The notes under the pieces: model-generated
Databases searched by the model: none
Seen by the model: the letters and a program-made list of their open reading frames with translations, nothing else
What the model was told of the DNA's origin: nothing
Source: JAEUMG01 sp046349315
Lineage (GTDB): Bacteria > Pseudomonadota > Alphaproteobacteria > Rhizobiales > Aestuariivirgaceae
DNA length: 64,000 nt
Assembly: GCA_046349315.1 (NCBI GenBank)
Contig: JAXMCQ010000007.1
Coordinates: 1 to 64,000, forward strand
Reading direction: 5' to 3'
Program-made: the position numbers and the translations under genes
Part shown: positions 33,106 to 40,817 of the stretch, piece by piece
Position numbering within the stretch: position 1 is the stretch's first letter
Layout: the number at the start of each line of letters is the position of its first letter

Positions 33106-33903
33106 ATGTCCGAAACTTATGAAATCCTCGGCATCAGATATGCAACGCATCAACAGCGCACGCGTCTTGAGAACTTCATCCATCCAGACGATCACGCGAG
33201 CCCGCAGCCCCTCGATTACTTCATCTGGGTGATCCGCAACGCCAATCGCACCATCCTGCTCGATACCGGCTTCGATCAGATCGAGGCCAATTCGCGTGGC
33301 CGCTCTATCGAGATCGATCCTTCGGAGGCTCTGAGCCGCATCGGCATCGACGCTTGCAAGATCGAAACCGTCGTCATCTCGCATCTTCACTATGATCATG
33401 CGGGAACGCTCGATCGCTTTCCGGCCGCGCGCTTCCATGTCCAGGAGGCGGAGGTTGCCTACGCGACGGGTCCTTGCATGTGCGAGGACGCCCTGCGCCG
33501 CGCCTACAATGCCGATCATGTCTGCAACTTCGTGCGCAAGATCTATTCCGGCCGCGCTGAATTTTACGATGGCGACGCCGTGATCGCCCCTGGCATAAGT
33601 GTGCATCGCGCCGGTGGTCACACCAAGGGTCTGCAATGCATGCGCGTTGCGACCGATACAGGCAACGTCGTGCTCGCATCGGATGCGACGCACCTCTACG
33701 AGAATTTCGAGCGCCGCAAACCCTTCTCGATCACCGTCGATGTCGAGCAGAGCCTGCAGTCCTATACAAAGCTCGAGAAGCTTGCGACCTCACGCGCCCA
33801 TATCATTCCGGGCCACGACCCCTTGGTCTTCGAACGCTATCCCGCGTGGAGGTCGCAGACCAAGGGATTCGTGCATCGCTTGGATGTGGCGCGGTTGAAA
33901 TAA
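33106..33903 (+). CDS. Metallo-beta-lactamase fold hydrolase (AHL lactonase-like)
   Basis: A 265-residue MBL-fold protein. The metal motif HLHYDHAGTLD is exact for the HxHxDH class, with further ligands in RAGGHTKGLQ and ASDATHLYENFERR, and the last histidine in IIPGHDPLVF. The layout fits the AttM/AiiB-like N-acyl-homoserine lactone lactonases common in rhizobia, but a generic lactonase is equally possible. The ATG at 33106 with an AGAGGAA site is preferred. An IS110 element is inserted right behind it. Confidence 0.85.
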   Translation: MSETYEILGIRYATHQQRTRLENFIHPDDHASPQPLDYFIWVIRNANRTILLDTGFDQIEANSRGRSIEIDPSEALSRIGIDACKIETVVISHLHYDHAGTLDRFPAARFHVQEAEVAYATGPCMCEDALRRAYNADHVCNFVRKIYSGRAEFYDGDAVIAPGISVHRAGGHTKGLQCMRVATDTGNVVLASDATHLYENFERRKPFSITVDVEQSLQSYTKLEKLATSRAHIIPGHDPLVFERYPAWRSQTKGFVHRLDVARLK

Positions 33904-33938
33904 CAATGAGAACTCATGGTGAGCGACCGTCGTGGAAG

Positions 33939-34862
33939 TCAAGCGGCTTGCCATGGTTTTTGGTCTCTGAGGATTGCATTGAGGATGGTGAGGAGCTTTC
34001 GCATGCAGGCGACGATGGCGACCTTTGCGGGTTTCCCGGCACTGCGCATGCGATGATAGACCTGGGCCATTGGCAGGTTGCGCCTTATGGCTACCAGGAT
34101 GCCCATGTAGAGGGCGTTGCGCACCGGGGTTCGCCCACCCGCGATGGTCCTGCGCCCACGGAACTTGCCGCTGTCGCGATTGAAGGGAGCGACGCCGACC
34201 AGGCTTGCGATCTTGCGGCGATCGAGGCTTCCCAGTTCCGGCAGTTCGGCGATGAGGGTGCGGGCAATCTTGGGTCCGATGCTCGGCACGCTGATCAGCA
34301 GGTCTTCCTTGACCCGCCAGACCGGAGTTCCACGGATCGTGGTGCCGATCTCCTCGTCAAGCTCGGCGAGGTGCTGCTTGAGCAGCGCCAGATGGCGATC
34401 GATGGCTTTAAGCAGGAGGCGGCTGGTGAGCCTTGAGCGGCGGTTCTGCTCGGCAGTGATCATCTCGATGAGCTGGCGGCGCCTGGCCATGAGTTCGCCG
34501 AGCAACAGGGCATCCTCGCTGGCAATTGGCCTTGCGGCCGGCTGCATGGCTTCGGCAAAGTGAGCGATGACCTCGGCGTCGATCCTGTCGGTTTTGGCGA
34601 GCCTGTTCCCGGCATGAGCGAAGCTGCGGATCTGGCGCGGATTGACCACCGCGACCTGGAGATGCGCTGCGGCGAGCGCGCTCGCCACGATGGTCTCGAA
34701 GCCGCCGGTTGCTTCGAGCACGACAAGACTGGGCGGACTTCGCGAAAGCCGCTCGCAAAGCTTCACCAGCCCTTCGCCGTCACGAGCGAGCGCGAAGCTC
34801 TCGCCGCCCGGACGCATATGGACATCAAGCCGATCCTTGGAAACATCGATCCCTACGAACAT
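33939..34862 (-). CDS. IS110 family transposase (DEDD recombinase)
   Basis: A 307-residue recombinase. The RuvC-like N-terminal domain begins MFVGIDVSKDRLDVHM (first Asp) and continues through LVVLEATGGFE and KTDRIDAEVIAHFAE. The C-terminal Transposase_20 region has SVPSIGPKIARTLIAELPELGSL and the Ser-bearing VAPFNRDSGKFRG, then GGRTPVRNALYMG. The start at the ATG that gives the MFVGIDVSKD motif is standard. The frame is intact, so the element may be active. Enzymes of this family act with a bridge RNA. Confidence 0.93.
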   Translation of the reverse strand: MFVGIDVSKDRLDVHMRPGGESFALARDGEGLVKLCERLSRSPPSLVVLEATGGFETIVASALAAAHLQVAVVNPRQIRSFAHAGNRLAKTDRIDAEVIAHFAEAMQPAARPIASEDALLLGELMARRRQLIEMITAEQNRRSRLTSRLLLKAIDRHLALLKQHLAELDEEIGTTIRGTPVWRVKEDLLISVPSIGPKIARTLIAELPELGSLDRRKIASLVGVAPFNRDSGKFRGRRTIAGGRTPVRNALYMGILVAIRRNLPMAQVYHRMRSAGKPAKVAIVACMRKLLTILNAILRDQKPWQAA

Positions 34863-35145
34863 CCGATTCCTCTCCCGTCCTTGCGCATGCGGGCTCGTAT
34901 GGCGGCCCTGGCGACCGTTCGGGATCACGGAATCAACGGAAGGGGCACCAAGCTCACCATCGGGCTTCAAGGCCCCAGGTGCTGTCGGGCTCCCTTCCGT
35001 GATCGCGCTCCCAACCTGCCTAGGATGACGCGATCTCGTCTTGATACAAGGTGCCCGCGCAGCGGGCCTCGAACCATGAGCAACAAGCCTGATCGGCTGG
35101 CTCACCCTTCGAGGGCAGTTACGCTGCCGCCTTAGGGTGAGGTCA
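34863..35145 (-). ncRNA. Candidate bridge RNA region of the IS110 element
   Basis: The non-coding end upstream of the transposase contains nested inverted repeats: GATCACGGAA (34923-34932) pairs with TTCCGTGATC (34995-35004); inside it GCACC (34945-34949) pairs with GGTGC (34978-34982) around GGGC-TTCAAG-GCCC. Stems interrupted by internal loops are the form of IS621-type bridge RNAs, whose loops base-pair with target and donor DNA. The RNA limits and guide loops were not determined. Confidence 0.45.
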
Positions 35146-35154
35146 ACTCAACGC

Positions 35155-35727
35155 TCAATCCTTCGCGCGTTCGACGTAGGAATTGTCCTCGGTCATGATG
35201 ACCACGCGGGTGCCGGACGCCACATGCGGCGGTACCATGGTGCGCACGCCATTCGAGAGCATTGCCGGCTTGAAGGAAGACGCCGCCGTTTGATTCTTGA
35301 TGACGGGTTCGGTGTCGACGATTTCGAGCGTCACGCGCTGCGGCAATTCGATCGAGATCGGCACGCCGTTATGGAGCGCGATCTGGCACTCCATGTTCTC
35401 CTGGAGATAGGCCGCAGACTCGCCGATGAGATCGGCGGGCAGGTGGACCTGATCGAACGTGGTCGGGTTCATGAACACATACTGGTCGCCGTCCTGATAG
35501 AGGTAATTATGCGGGGCGGTCTCGACGAAGGCGCGCTCGACCGAATCGGTGGTCTTGTAGCGCATCACGGTCTTGACGCCGTCGGAGATGCGACGCATGT
35601 CGATGGAGGTGGTTGGTGTTCCCTTGCCGGGATGGAAGCTTTCCGCCTTGAGCACGACATAGAGCTTGCCGTCGTCATGCTCGATGACGTTGCCCTTGCG
35701 CACGGCGCTTGCGATGATCTTAGCCAC
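35155..35727 (-). CDS. efp: Translation elongation factor P
   Basis: Relieves ribosome stalling at polyproline sequences. The 190-residue protein has the KOW-like N-domain with the modified-lysine loop FHPGKGTPTTSID (Lys35 in this numbering), and two OB domains ending DTEPVIKNQTAASSFKPA and VIMTEDNSYVERAKD. Lys in the loop suggests beta-lysylation, in agreement with epmA next door. It is divergent from epmA with 93 bases between. Confidence 0.98.
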   Translation of the reverse strand: MAKIIASAVRKGNVIEHDDGKLYVVLKAESFHPGKGTPTTSIDMRRISDGVKTVMRYKTTDSVERAFVETAPHNYLYQDGDQYVFMNPTTFDQVHLPADLIGESAAYLQENMECQIALHNGVPISIELPQRVTLEIVDTEPVIKNQTAASSFKPAMLSNGVRTMVPPHVASGTRVVIMTEDNSYVERAKD

Positions 35728-35820
35728 GATCTTTACGTACTTTCATAATCTGGTGGGGATGATGGGCGGGACCCTTAGCAAAGCGGCGGCACTTCGCCAA
35801 GCCCATTGCCGGAAGGGAAC

Positions 35821-36855
35821 ATGACCGATCGTCCGAGCCCATGGTGGCAGCCGCACGTCCATGCCGACCGGCGGCCTTTACTGCTGGCGCGAAACCGCAT
35901 CGTCTCGGGCATCCGCCAATGGTTCGAAGGCCAGGATTTCGTCGAGGCCGATTGCGGGGCCTTGCAGGTTTCGCCCGGCAACGAGGCACATCTCCACGCC
36001 TTTGCGACCCAGATGATCGGCCCGGATGGGGCGGCCCAGAACCGCTATCTTCACACCTCGCCGGAATTTGCCTGCAAGAAGCTCCTGGCGGCGGGTGAAA
36101 CGCGCCTTTTCAGCCTCGCCAAAGTCTATCGCAACCGCGAGCGCACGGCCTTGCATGCGCCCGAATTCACCATGCTCGAATGGTATCGCGCCCGCGAGGA
36201 CTACCGCGTTGTGATGGCCGACTGCATCGAATTGCTGCGGCTGGCGGCACGCACTGTCGGTACCGACCGCCTGCGATTTAAGGACCGCGGGGCCGATCCC
36301 TTCCTTGATCCGGAATATCTGAGCGTCGCTGAAGCATTCCGCCGGCATGCGGGCGTCGACCTGCTGGCGACATTGGACAGTATGGGACAGGCGGATCGTG
36401 ACGCCCTGGCACGGCAGTCGCCAGTGCGGATTGCCGCCGATGACACGTGGTCCGACATCTTCAGCCGTATCTTGAGCGAACTGGTTGAGCCGCGATTGGG
36501 GCAGGAGCGCCCAACGCTCCTCTATGAATACCCCGCTGTCGAGGCGGCTCTGGCGCGGGCCTGCGGTCATGACCCGAGGGTTGCAGAACGCTTCGAGCTC
36601 TACGCCTGCGGCGTCGAACTGGCGAACGGCTTCGGCGAATTGACCGACGCCCATGAGCAGCGGCGCCGTTTCATCGACGAAATGGCGCTGAAACAGCGGC
36701 TTTACGGCGAATCCTATCCCTTGGACGAGGATTTCCTGGCGGCGCTTTCCCTGATGCCTGAAGCCTCAGGCGTCGCTCTCGGCCTTGACCGGCTGGTGAT
36801 GCTGGCGACCGGGACATCCCGGATCGACCAGGTGTTGTGGACGCCGCCTTCCTGA
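35821..36855 (+). CDS. epmA: EF-P lysine ligase EpmA (GenX/PoxA)
   Basis: A 344-residue class II lysyl-tRNA-synthetase-like enzyme without the anticodon-binding domain; it attaches beta-lysine to EF-P. Class II motifs are visible: FVEADCGALQVSPGNEAHL, YLHTSPEFACKKLLAAGETRLFSLAKVYRNRE (motif 2), HAPEFTMLEWYRARE and GVALGLDRLVML (motif 3). I chose the ATG at 35821 (GGAAGGG site). The partner aminomutase EpmB is not in the window. Confidence 0.95.
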   Translation: MTDRPSPWWQPHVHADRRPLLLARNRIVSGIRQWFEGQDFVEADCGALQVSPGNEAHLHAFATQMIGPDGAAQNRYLHTSPEFACKKLLAAGETRLFSLAKVYRNRERTALHAPEFTMLEWYRAREDYRVVMADCIELLRLAARTVGTDRLRFKDRGADPFLDPEYLSVAEAFRRHAGVDLLATLDSMGQADRDALARQSPVRIAADDTWSDIFSRILSELVEPRLGQERPTLLYEYPAVEAALARACGHDPRVAERFELYACGVELANGFGELTDAHEQRRRFIDEMALKQRLYGESYPLDEDFLAALSLMPEASGVALGLDRLVMLATGTSRIDQVLWTPPS

Positions 36856-36955
36856 AACAATTGAAACACAAATGTCCAGCTTCCGAAGAATGTAAGAAAT
36901 ATTCCGGGCCTATAAGCCCCGCGACATGCAGAAGCAGTCGCATAGGAAGATTCCC

Positions 36956-37276
36956 ATGTCCGCAACGATGGTCACCATGAGCGCGCTTGCCACCGGCCTT
37001 GCCAGTGTCGGTGCCCTTCTCGCTTTTCCGCTCGCCTCCGCCCCCGGAGTAGCAGAGATTGGCGCGCCGGTACGTCAGCAGCGGAAAAGCTGGGTTGGCC
37101 GATTCCGCGAATGGATGAACGGTCAACGCCGGGTTGCGGACCTAGCCGATCTCGACGACCGGCTGTTGCGCGACATCGGTCTGTCGCGCGGCCTCATGAT
37201 GTCGGAGAGTTTCCGGCACGCGCCGCGCCGTTCGACGCCGAGCGAGTTCGATTACCCGCAATTGCGCCGCCACTGA
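36956..37276 (+). CDS. DUF1127 protein with hydrophobic N-terminus
   Basis: A 106-residue protein: a hydrophobic region (MVTMSALATGLASVGALLAFPLA) that may be an anchor or signal, a polar linker, then the DUF1127 element WVGRFREWMNGQRRVADL and LDDRLLRDIGLSRGLMMSE. The ATG at 36956 has AGGAAG before it; an in-frame ATG at 36926 would add 10 residues. The role is unknown. Confidence 0.8.
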   Translation: MSATMVTMSALATGLASVGALLAFPLASAPGVAEIGAPVRQQRKSWVGRFREWMNGQRRVADLADLDDRLLRDIGLSRGLMMSESFRHAPRRSTPSEFDYPQLRRH

Positions 37277-37387
37277 GCCTGATCCTTCGGCTCACCGGGC
37301 ATTCATTTTCGATCCTTCAGGCTGAGAGGAGATGGTCGATCCATCTCCTCGCTGCCCCTTCATCATCTCAAGAGGAGCTATCCCGCA

Positions 37388-37837
37388 ATGAATCTTGCAC
37401 ATCTCTGCCTGCGCACCGCCGTGGTGCTCGGCTTCATCGGTTTCAGCATGGGTTTCGGCATGGGCGTCAGCCAGGACTTCAGCCTCGCGCCGGCTCATGC
37501 GCACATGAACCTGCTGGGCTGGGTTTCGTTCTTTCTCTATGGCGCGTTTTACTTCCTGATTCCGCAGGCAGCCATCGGCATGCTGCCGCGCATCCACTAC
37601 ATCATGGCAAGTGTCGGAACGATCGTCATGGTGGGCGGCATCGCCGGCATTTATCTCGGCTATGGCGCGACCTTCGAACCCTTGGCGATCGTCGGCTCGA
37701 TCTCCGTCTATGCGAGCTTCATCCTCTTCGTCTTCATCGTCTTCCGCGCAACCCGGATGGCGAGCCTGTTCCGAACGGCGAAGGAGACCGATGAACCGGC
37801 CGACGATAATCATGCGGCCCAGGGCGCCTGGGGCTGA
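37388..37837 (+). CDS. Small four-helix protein resembling part of a haem-copper oxidase subunit I
   Basis: A 149-residue membrane protein with four helices. LAPAHAHMNLLGWVSFFLYGAFYF is like the helix pair with haem-ligand His in CcoN/NorB-type subunits, but only this fragment-sized unit is present, with a polar C-terminal tail rich in Asp and Asn. Similar stand-alone proteins occur in Rhizobiales. A GAGGAG site precedes the ATG. A palindrome (GAGGAGATGG / CCATCTCCTC, 37326-37350) lies upstream. It may bind haem, but no activity can be assigned. Confidence 0.75.
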   Translation: MNLAHLCLRTAVVLGFIGFSMGFGMGVSQDFSLAPAHAHMNLLGWVSFFLYGAFYFLIPQAAIGMLPRIHYIMASVGTIVMVGGIAGIYLGYGATFEPLAIVGSISVYASFILFVFIVFRATRMASLFRTAKETDEPADDNHAAQGAWG

Positions 37838-37971
37838 ACGCGTCGGATCCGTCGATCCGGGGAGGGTTGTGGCTTTCCGCGGATCGTGACGCTGTCACAG
37901 GAATGCGGTCTTGAGGTAGGGGCCGCCTGCCTGCAAGCTGTCACCGCGAAGCTCAAAAAAAGGCGGCCCAA

Positions 37972-38457
37972 ATGGTAGATCGGTCCCGATTGCTTGCGAT
38001 TGTTGCCGGCGCGGTGGGCGGGACAGTTGCTATCGGCGGCATGGAGATATTTTCCGAAACCGCGTCGTTCCCGCTTGTCGCAATACCGTTTGCCACGTCG
38101 ATTGTGCTCGTTCTCGGCTCACCGAAGGCCGAACCTGCTCAACCACGAGCGCTGGTCGGCGGGCATCTTATCTCCACCTTGGTCGGACTGCTGGTGGTCA
38201 AAATTTTTGGACCAGTCTTGTGGGCGGCGGCGCTTGCAGTCGGTCTTGCCATGATTGCGATGCATCTAACCCGCACGTTCCACCCACCGGCAGGGATCGA
38301 TCCCCTCGTCGTCGTGGTCAACGACATGTCGTGGCGTTTCTTGGTCGCTCCAGTGGGCATCGGTGTCGTGTTGCTCGCGCTCTTTGCGCTCGTTTGGCAT
38401 AACATCATGGCGCGCGGCCCGAATAAGGGTGATACTTGGCCGACACAATGGTGGTGA
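37972..38457 (+). CDS. HPP family membrane protein
   Basis: A 161-residue protein with four predicted helices and the family motif RTFHPPAGIDPLVV. HPP proteins include a plastid nitrite transporter and bacterial relatives. The loop after helix 2 (LVLGSPKAEPAQPRALVGGH) is the conserved block before the HPP motif. A short AAGGCGG site precedes the start. It is not adjacent to nitrate genes, so nitrite as substrate is a guess. Confidence 0.9.
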   Translation: MVDRSRLLAIVAGAVGGTVAIGGMEIFSETASFPLVAIPFATSIVLVLGSPKAEPAQPRALVGGHLISTLVGLLVVKIFGPVLWAAALAVGLAMIAMHLTRTFHPPAGIDPLVVVVNDMSWRFLVAPVGIGVVLLALFALVWHNIMARGPNKGDTWPTQWW

Positions 38458-38518
38458 CGACCGACGCCAACGAGGCCGGGTCGTTGACAGCTATAGCGAG
38501 GCCTCAATACATGGCGGC

Positions 38519-39730
38519 ATGTATGAGGTGGTTGTCATAGGAGCCGGCGCTGCGGGGATCTCCGCCGCGCGTTCCTGCAAGGAACGTGGTCTTTCCTGCA
38601 TCGTGCTTGAGGCCGGCAACAAGATCGGCGGCAGGGCAAGCACGGTGCAGTTCCCCGACGGTCCGGTGTTCGACCTTGGCGCGCACTGGCTGCATTCGCC
38701 GGCCTTGAATCCCTTAACGCGCCTCGTTCCTTCGGGTCCGAGAGCGGAGGCCGAGCCGCTCGCAAACGCCTACTCCGAAGATGGAACGCTTCTAGGCCCG
38801 GCGGAAGTGCAGCGTTGCGATGACCTGATCGAGAAGTGCTTTGCTGACATCGCGAGGCGCGGTGAAGACGGGTTAGATGAAGCCGCAGCGGATTCTTCGA
38901 CGATAGAGCCTGCATGCCAGATCGCCTTCACGAATAAAGTGGGCGTTCTGCCGGATAGAACATCGGCCATCGACTTCGCACGCTATGTCTGGGAAGGCGA
39001 CGACATTCCCGTGAGAGAGGGGATGGGCGCCTTGATCGTCGGCCTTGGTGCGGGGCTCGATACTCGCCTCAACAGTCCGGTCGCAACGATCGATCTCACG
39101 CGCGCGGACCGGGTTCGCGTGTCCGGGACATGGGGAAGCGTTGAGGCGCGCAGAGCCGTCGTCACGGCCTCGACAGGTGTCCTCCAGTCTGGGGCTATTC
39201 GATTTATTCCGGAACTCCCGAGCCTTCACCGCGATGCGATCGAAGGCCTGCCGATGGGGAGCTGCAATAAGATCCGCCTGTCATTTACGAGGCGCGTGTT
39301 CAATGATCTGCCGCCGTCGCTGCTCGTGCCTTTGGACGACCCCAATGAAGCGATGGAAATCGTGCTCCGCGAAAATGGCGAGGAAACCGCGGTCGGGATG
39401 TTCCATGGCCCCTTTGGCCGGGATCTTGCGGCCGCAGGCGAGGCGGCAATGGGCGATCATCTGGTTGCGACGCTGGCAAAGCTTTTCGGCAGCGAGATCT
39501 CGAGATGCCTTTCGCCGCTGCGAATGTCCGTGAACTGGGACACCGAGCCGTTTGTCCGGGGATATGTCGCGGCAGCGCTTCCCGGCAGTGCCGATGCAAG
39601 AATGAAGCTCGCCGAACCCATCGATGGCAGATTGGCCTTTGCCGGCGAGGCAACCTCTAAGCGTTTCATGGGGGATGTCCATGGCGCCTGGCTGGAGGGC
39701 GAGGCGGCCATTTCCCGCCTCTGGCCGTGA
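38519..39730 (+). CDS. Flavin-containing amine oxidase
   Basis: A 403-residue FAD enzyme. The dinucleotide fold VVIGAGAAGISAARSCKERG, GNKIGGRAST and FDLGAHWLHSP are the standard opening of monoamine or polyamine oxidases. EGMGALIVGLGAG and the FAD-binding end RLAFAGEATSKRFMGDVHGAWLEG complete it. It oxidises an amine with O2, giving aldehyde, ammonia and H2O2. Polyamines are plausible given the nearby aminotransferase, deacetylase-like and GNAT genes. The ATG at 38519 gives the expected N-terminus. The upstream HPP gene ends 61 bases before. Confidence 0.85.
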   Translation: MYEVVVIGAGAAGISAARSCKERGLSCIVLEAGNKIGGRASTVQFPDGPVFDLGAHWLHSPALNPLTRLVPSGPRAEAEPLANAYSEDGTLLGPAEVQRCDDLIEKCFADIARRGEDGLDEAAADSSTIEPACQIAFTNKVGVLPDRTSAIDFARYVWEGDDIPVREGMGALIVGLGAGLDTRLNSPVATIDLTRADRVRVSGTWGSVEARRAVVTASTGVLQSGAIRFIPELPSLHRDAIEGLPMGSCNKIRLSFTRRVFNDLPPSLLVPLDDPNEAMEIVLRENGEETAVGMFHGPFGRDLAAAGEAAMGDHLVATLAKLFGSEISRCLSPLRMSVNWDTEPFVRGYVAAALPGSADARMKLAEPIDGRLAFAGEATSKRFMGDVHGAWLEGEAAISRLWP

Positions 39731-39803
39731 GACTGATTTTATCCTTAACAAATGGTGGCCTGAAACCTGCTCAATCGTAAACCCATAATGGAGGTTCTGT
39801 TCC

Positions 39804-40808
39804 ATGTTGGGATTCTGGCGGAAACAGGATGGCGGCGTCGCGGTCGCCTTTGCGATTTCGGCGATACCATTGATCGGGATGGCGGGTTTCGCGGTTGATT
39901 ATATGCGCGCCGCAGAAGTCCGTTCAGCCTTGCAGGTGGAGGCCGATGCCGCTGCCTTGGCCTCCGCTGCGAGCAAGGATACCTCGGCCAGCACGGCCTG
40001 GGTTGCCAATCTCAAATCTGCGATCAACGACCGCTTCGGCGGCGGCTCCGCCGCGGTCGGCAATCTTGCCGCCGATGGCGAATGGCTCTCGACATCGGAT
40101 TTTCGCGTGCAGGCGAGTGCCGATGTGCCATTGACCTTCCTGCGTATCATTCCGGGCATCGACGATCACTTCGGTGTCGCGGTAGAATCGGTTGCCCGCG
40201 TGACCAAGCCGAAGCTCACCTACAAGCCGCCCAAGGTCACCGACCTCGACCCCGAGGCGGCCGACTATAATCGTCTTTCGCTCTATTGCTTCGATCCCGA
40301 GAAGAAGTCGGATCCGATGACCAAGGGCCGCAGCCAGGAGACGACGATCGCCGACAATGCCGGCACCAAATATACTTACGACATGCCGAAATGCGCGGCC
40401 GGCGAGACCATGAGCTATCACCTCAAGAACGTCCGCGATGCGCGGACCAAGCCCAAGCAGTGGGACAACCCCAAGGCGACGCAGTACAATTATTACACCG
40501 ACACCGTGATGTCGGGCGGCGTCGAGACCTATGATCTCGGCGGCTATTCGATACTCGAGACTGTCCTGTGCGACACGGCGGCGAAATGTGTCGGCAAGAG
40601 CAAAGGCGGGGTGATCCCGGAGGGTGCGAACCGCACCCCGCAGCACGCCTCGCAGTCATGCCAGGCGGGCAAGTTCATGTATTACGGCTGGGAAGACCGC
40701 CCGCCCGGACTGGGCTGGACCGACCAAGACTATAACGACATCCGCGTCGTGATCGAATGCCCCTCATCCGAATCGACCGGCGAATTCCTCGTCCGATTGA
40801 TCAAGTAG
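39804..40808 (+). CDS. TadE/TadG-like pilus-associated protein with DUF4114-like end
   Basis: A 334-residue protein. The N-terminus RKQDGGVAVAFAISAIPLIGMAGFAVDY is the TadE/TadG pseudopilin-like helix, followed by EVRSALQVEADAAALASA as in Tad minor pilins. The last 120 residues hold four Cys and the pattern YYGWEDRPPGLGWTDQDYND, reminiscent of DUF4114 domains. It would be a single-helix protein with an outer domain. No other tad genes are in the window. The function may be surface attachment. Confidence 0.7.
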   Translation: MLGFWRKQDGGVAVAFAISAIPLIGMAGFAVDYMRAAEVRSALQVEADAAALASAASKDTSASTAWVANLKSAINDRFGGGSAAVGNLAADGEWLSTSDFRVQASADVPLTFLRIIPGIDDHFGVAVESVARVTKPKLTYKPPKVTDLDPEAADYNRLSLYCFDPEKKSDPMTKGRSQETTIADNAGTKYTYDMPKCAAGETMSYHLKNVRDARTKPKQWDNPKATQYNYYTDTVMSGGVETYDLGGYSILETVLCDTAAKCVGKSKGGVIPEGANRTPQHASQSCQAGKFMYYGWEDRPPGLGWTDQDYNDIRVVIECPSSESTGEFLVRLIK

Positions 40809-40817
40809 GCGGGGGCG

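Larger units (their letters stand above)
33905..35145 (-). mobile_element. IS110-family insertion sequence
   Basis: The element consists of a DEDD transposase gene, with about 35 bases beyond its stop and about 285 bases of structured non-coding DNA upstream of its start. Ends are estimated from the neighbouring genes, since IS110 elements lack clear inverted ends. The long upstream non-coding end is the IS110-group layout. A hairpin (CTCACCCT / AGGGTGAG, 35101-35141) sits at the outer edge next to efp and could be the insertion target or part of the end. Confidence 0.8.
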
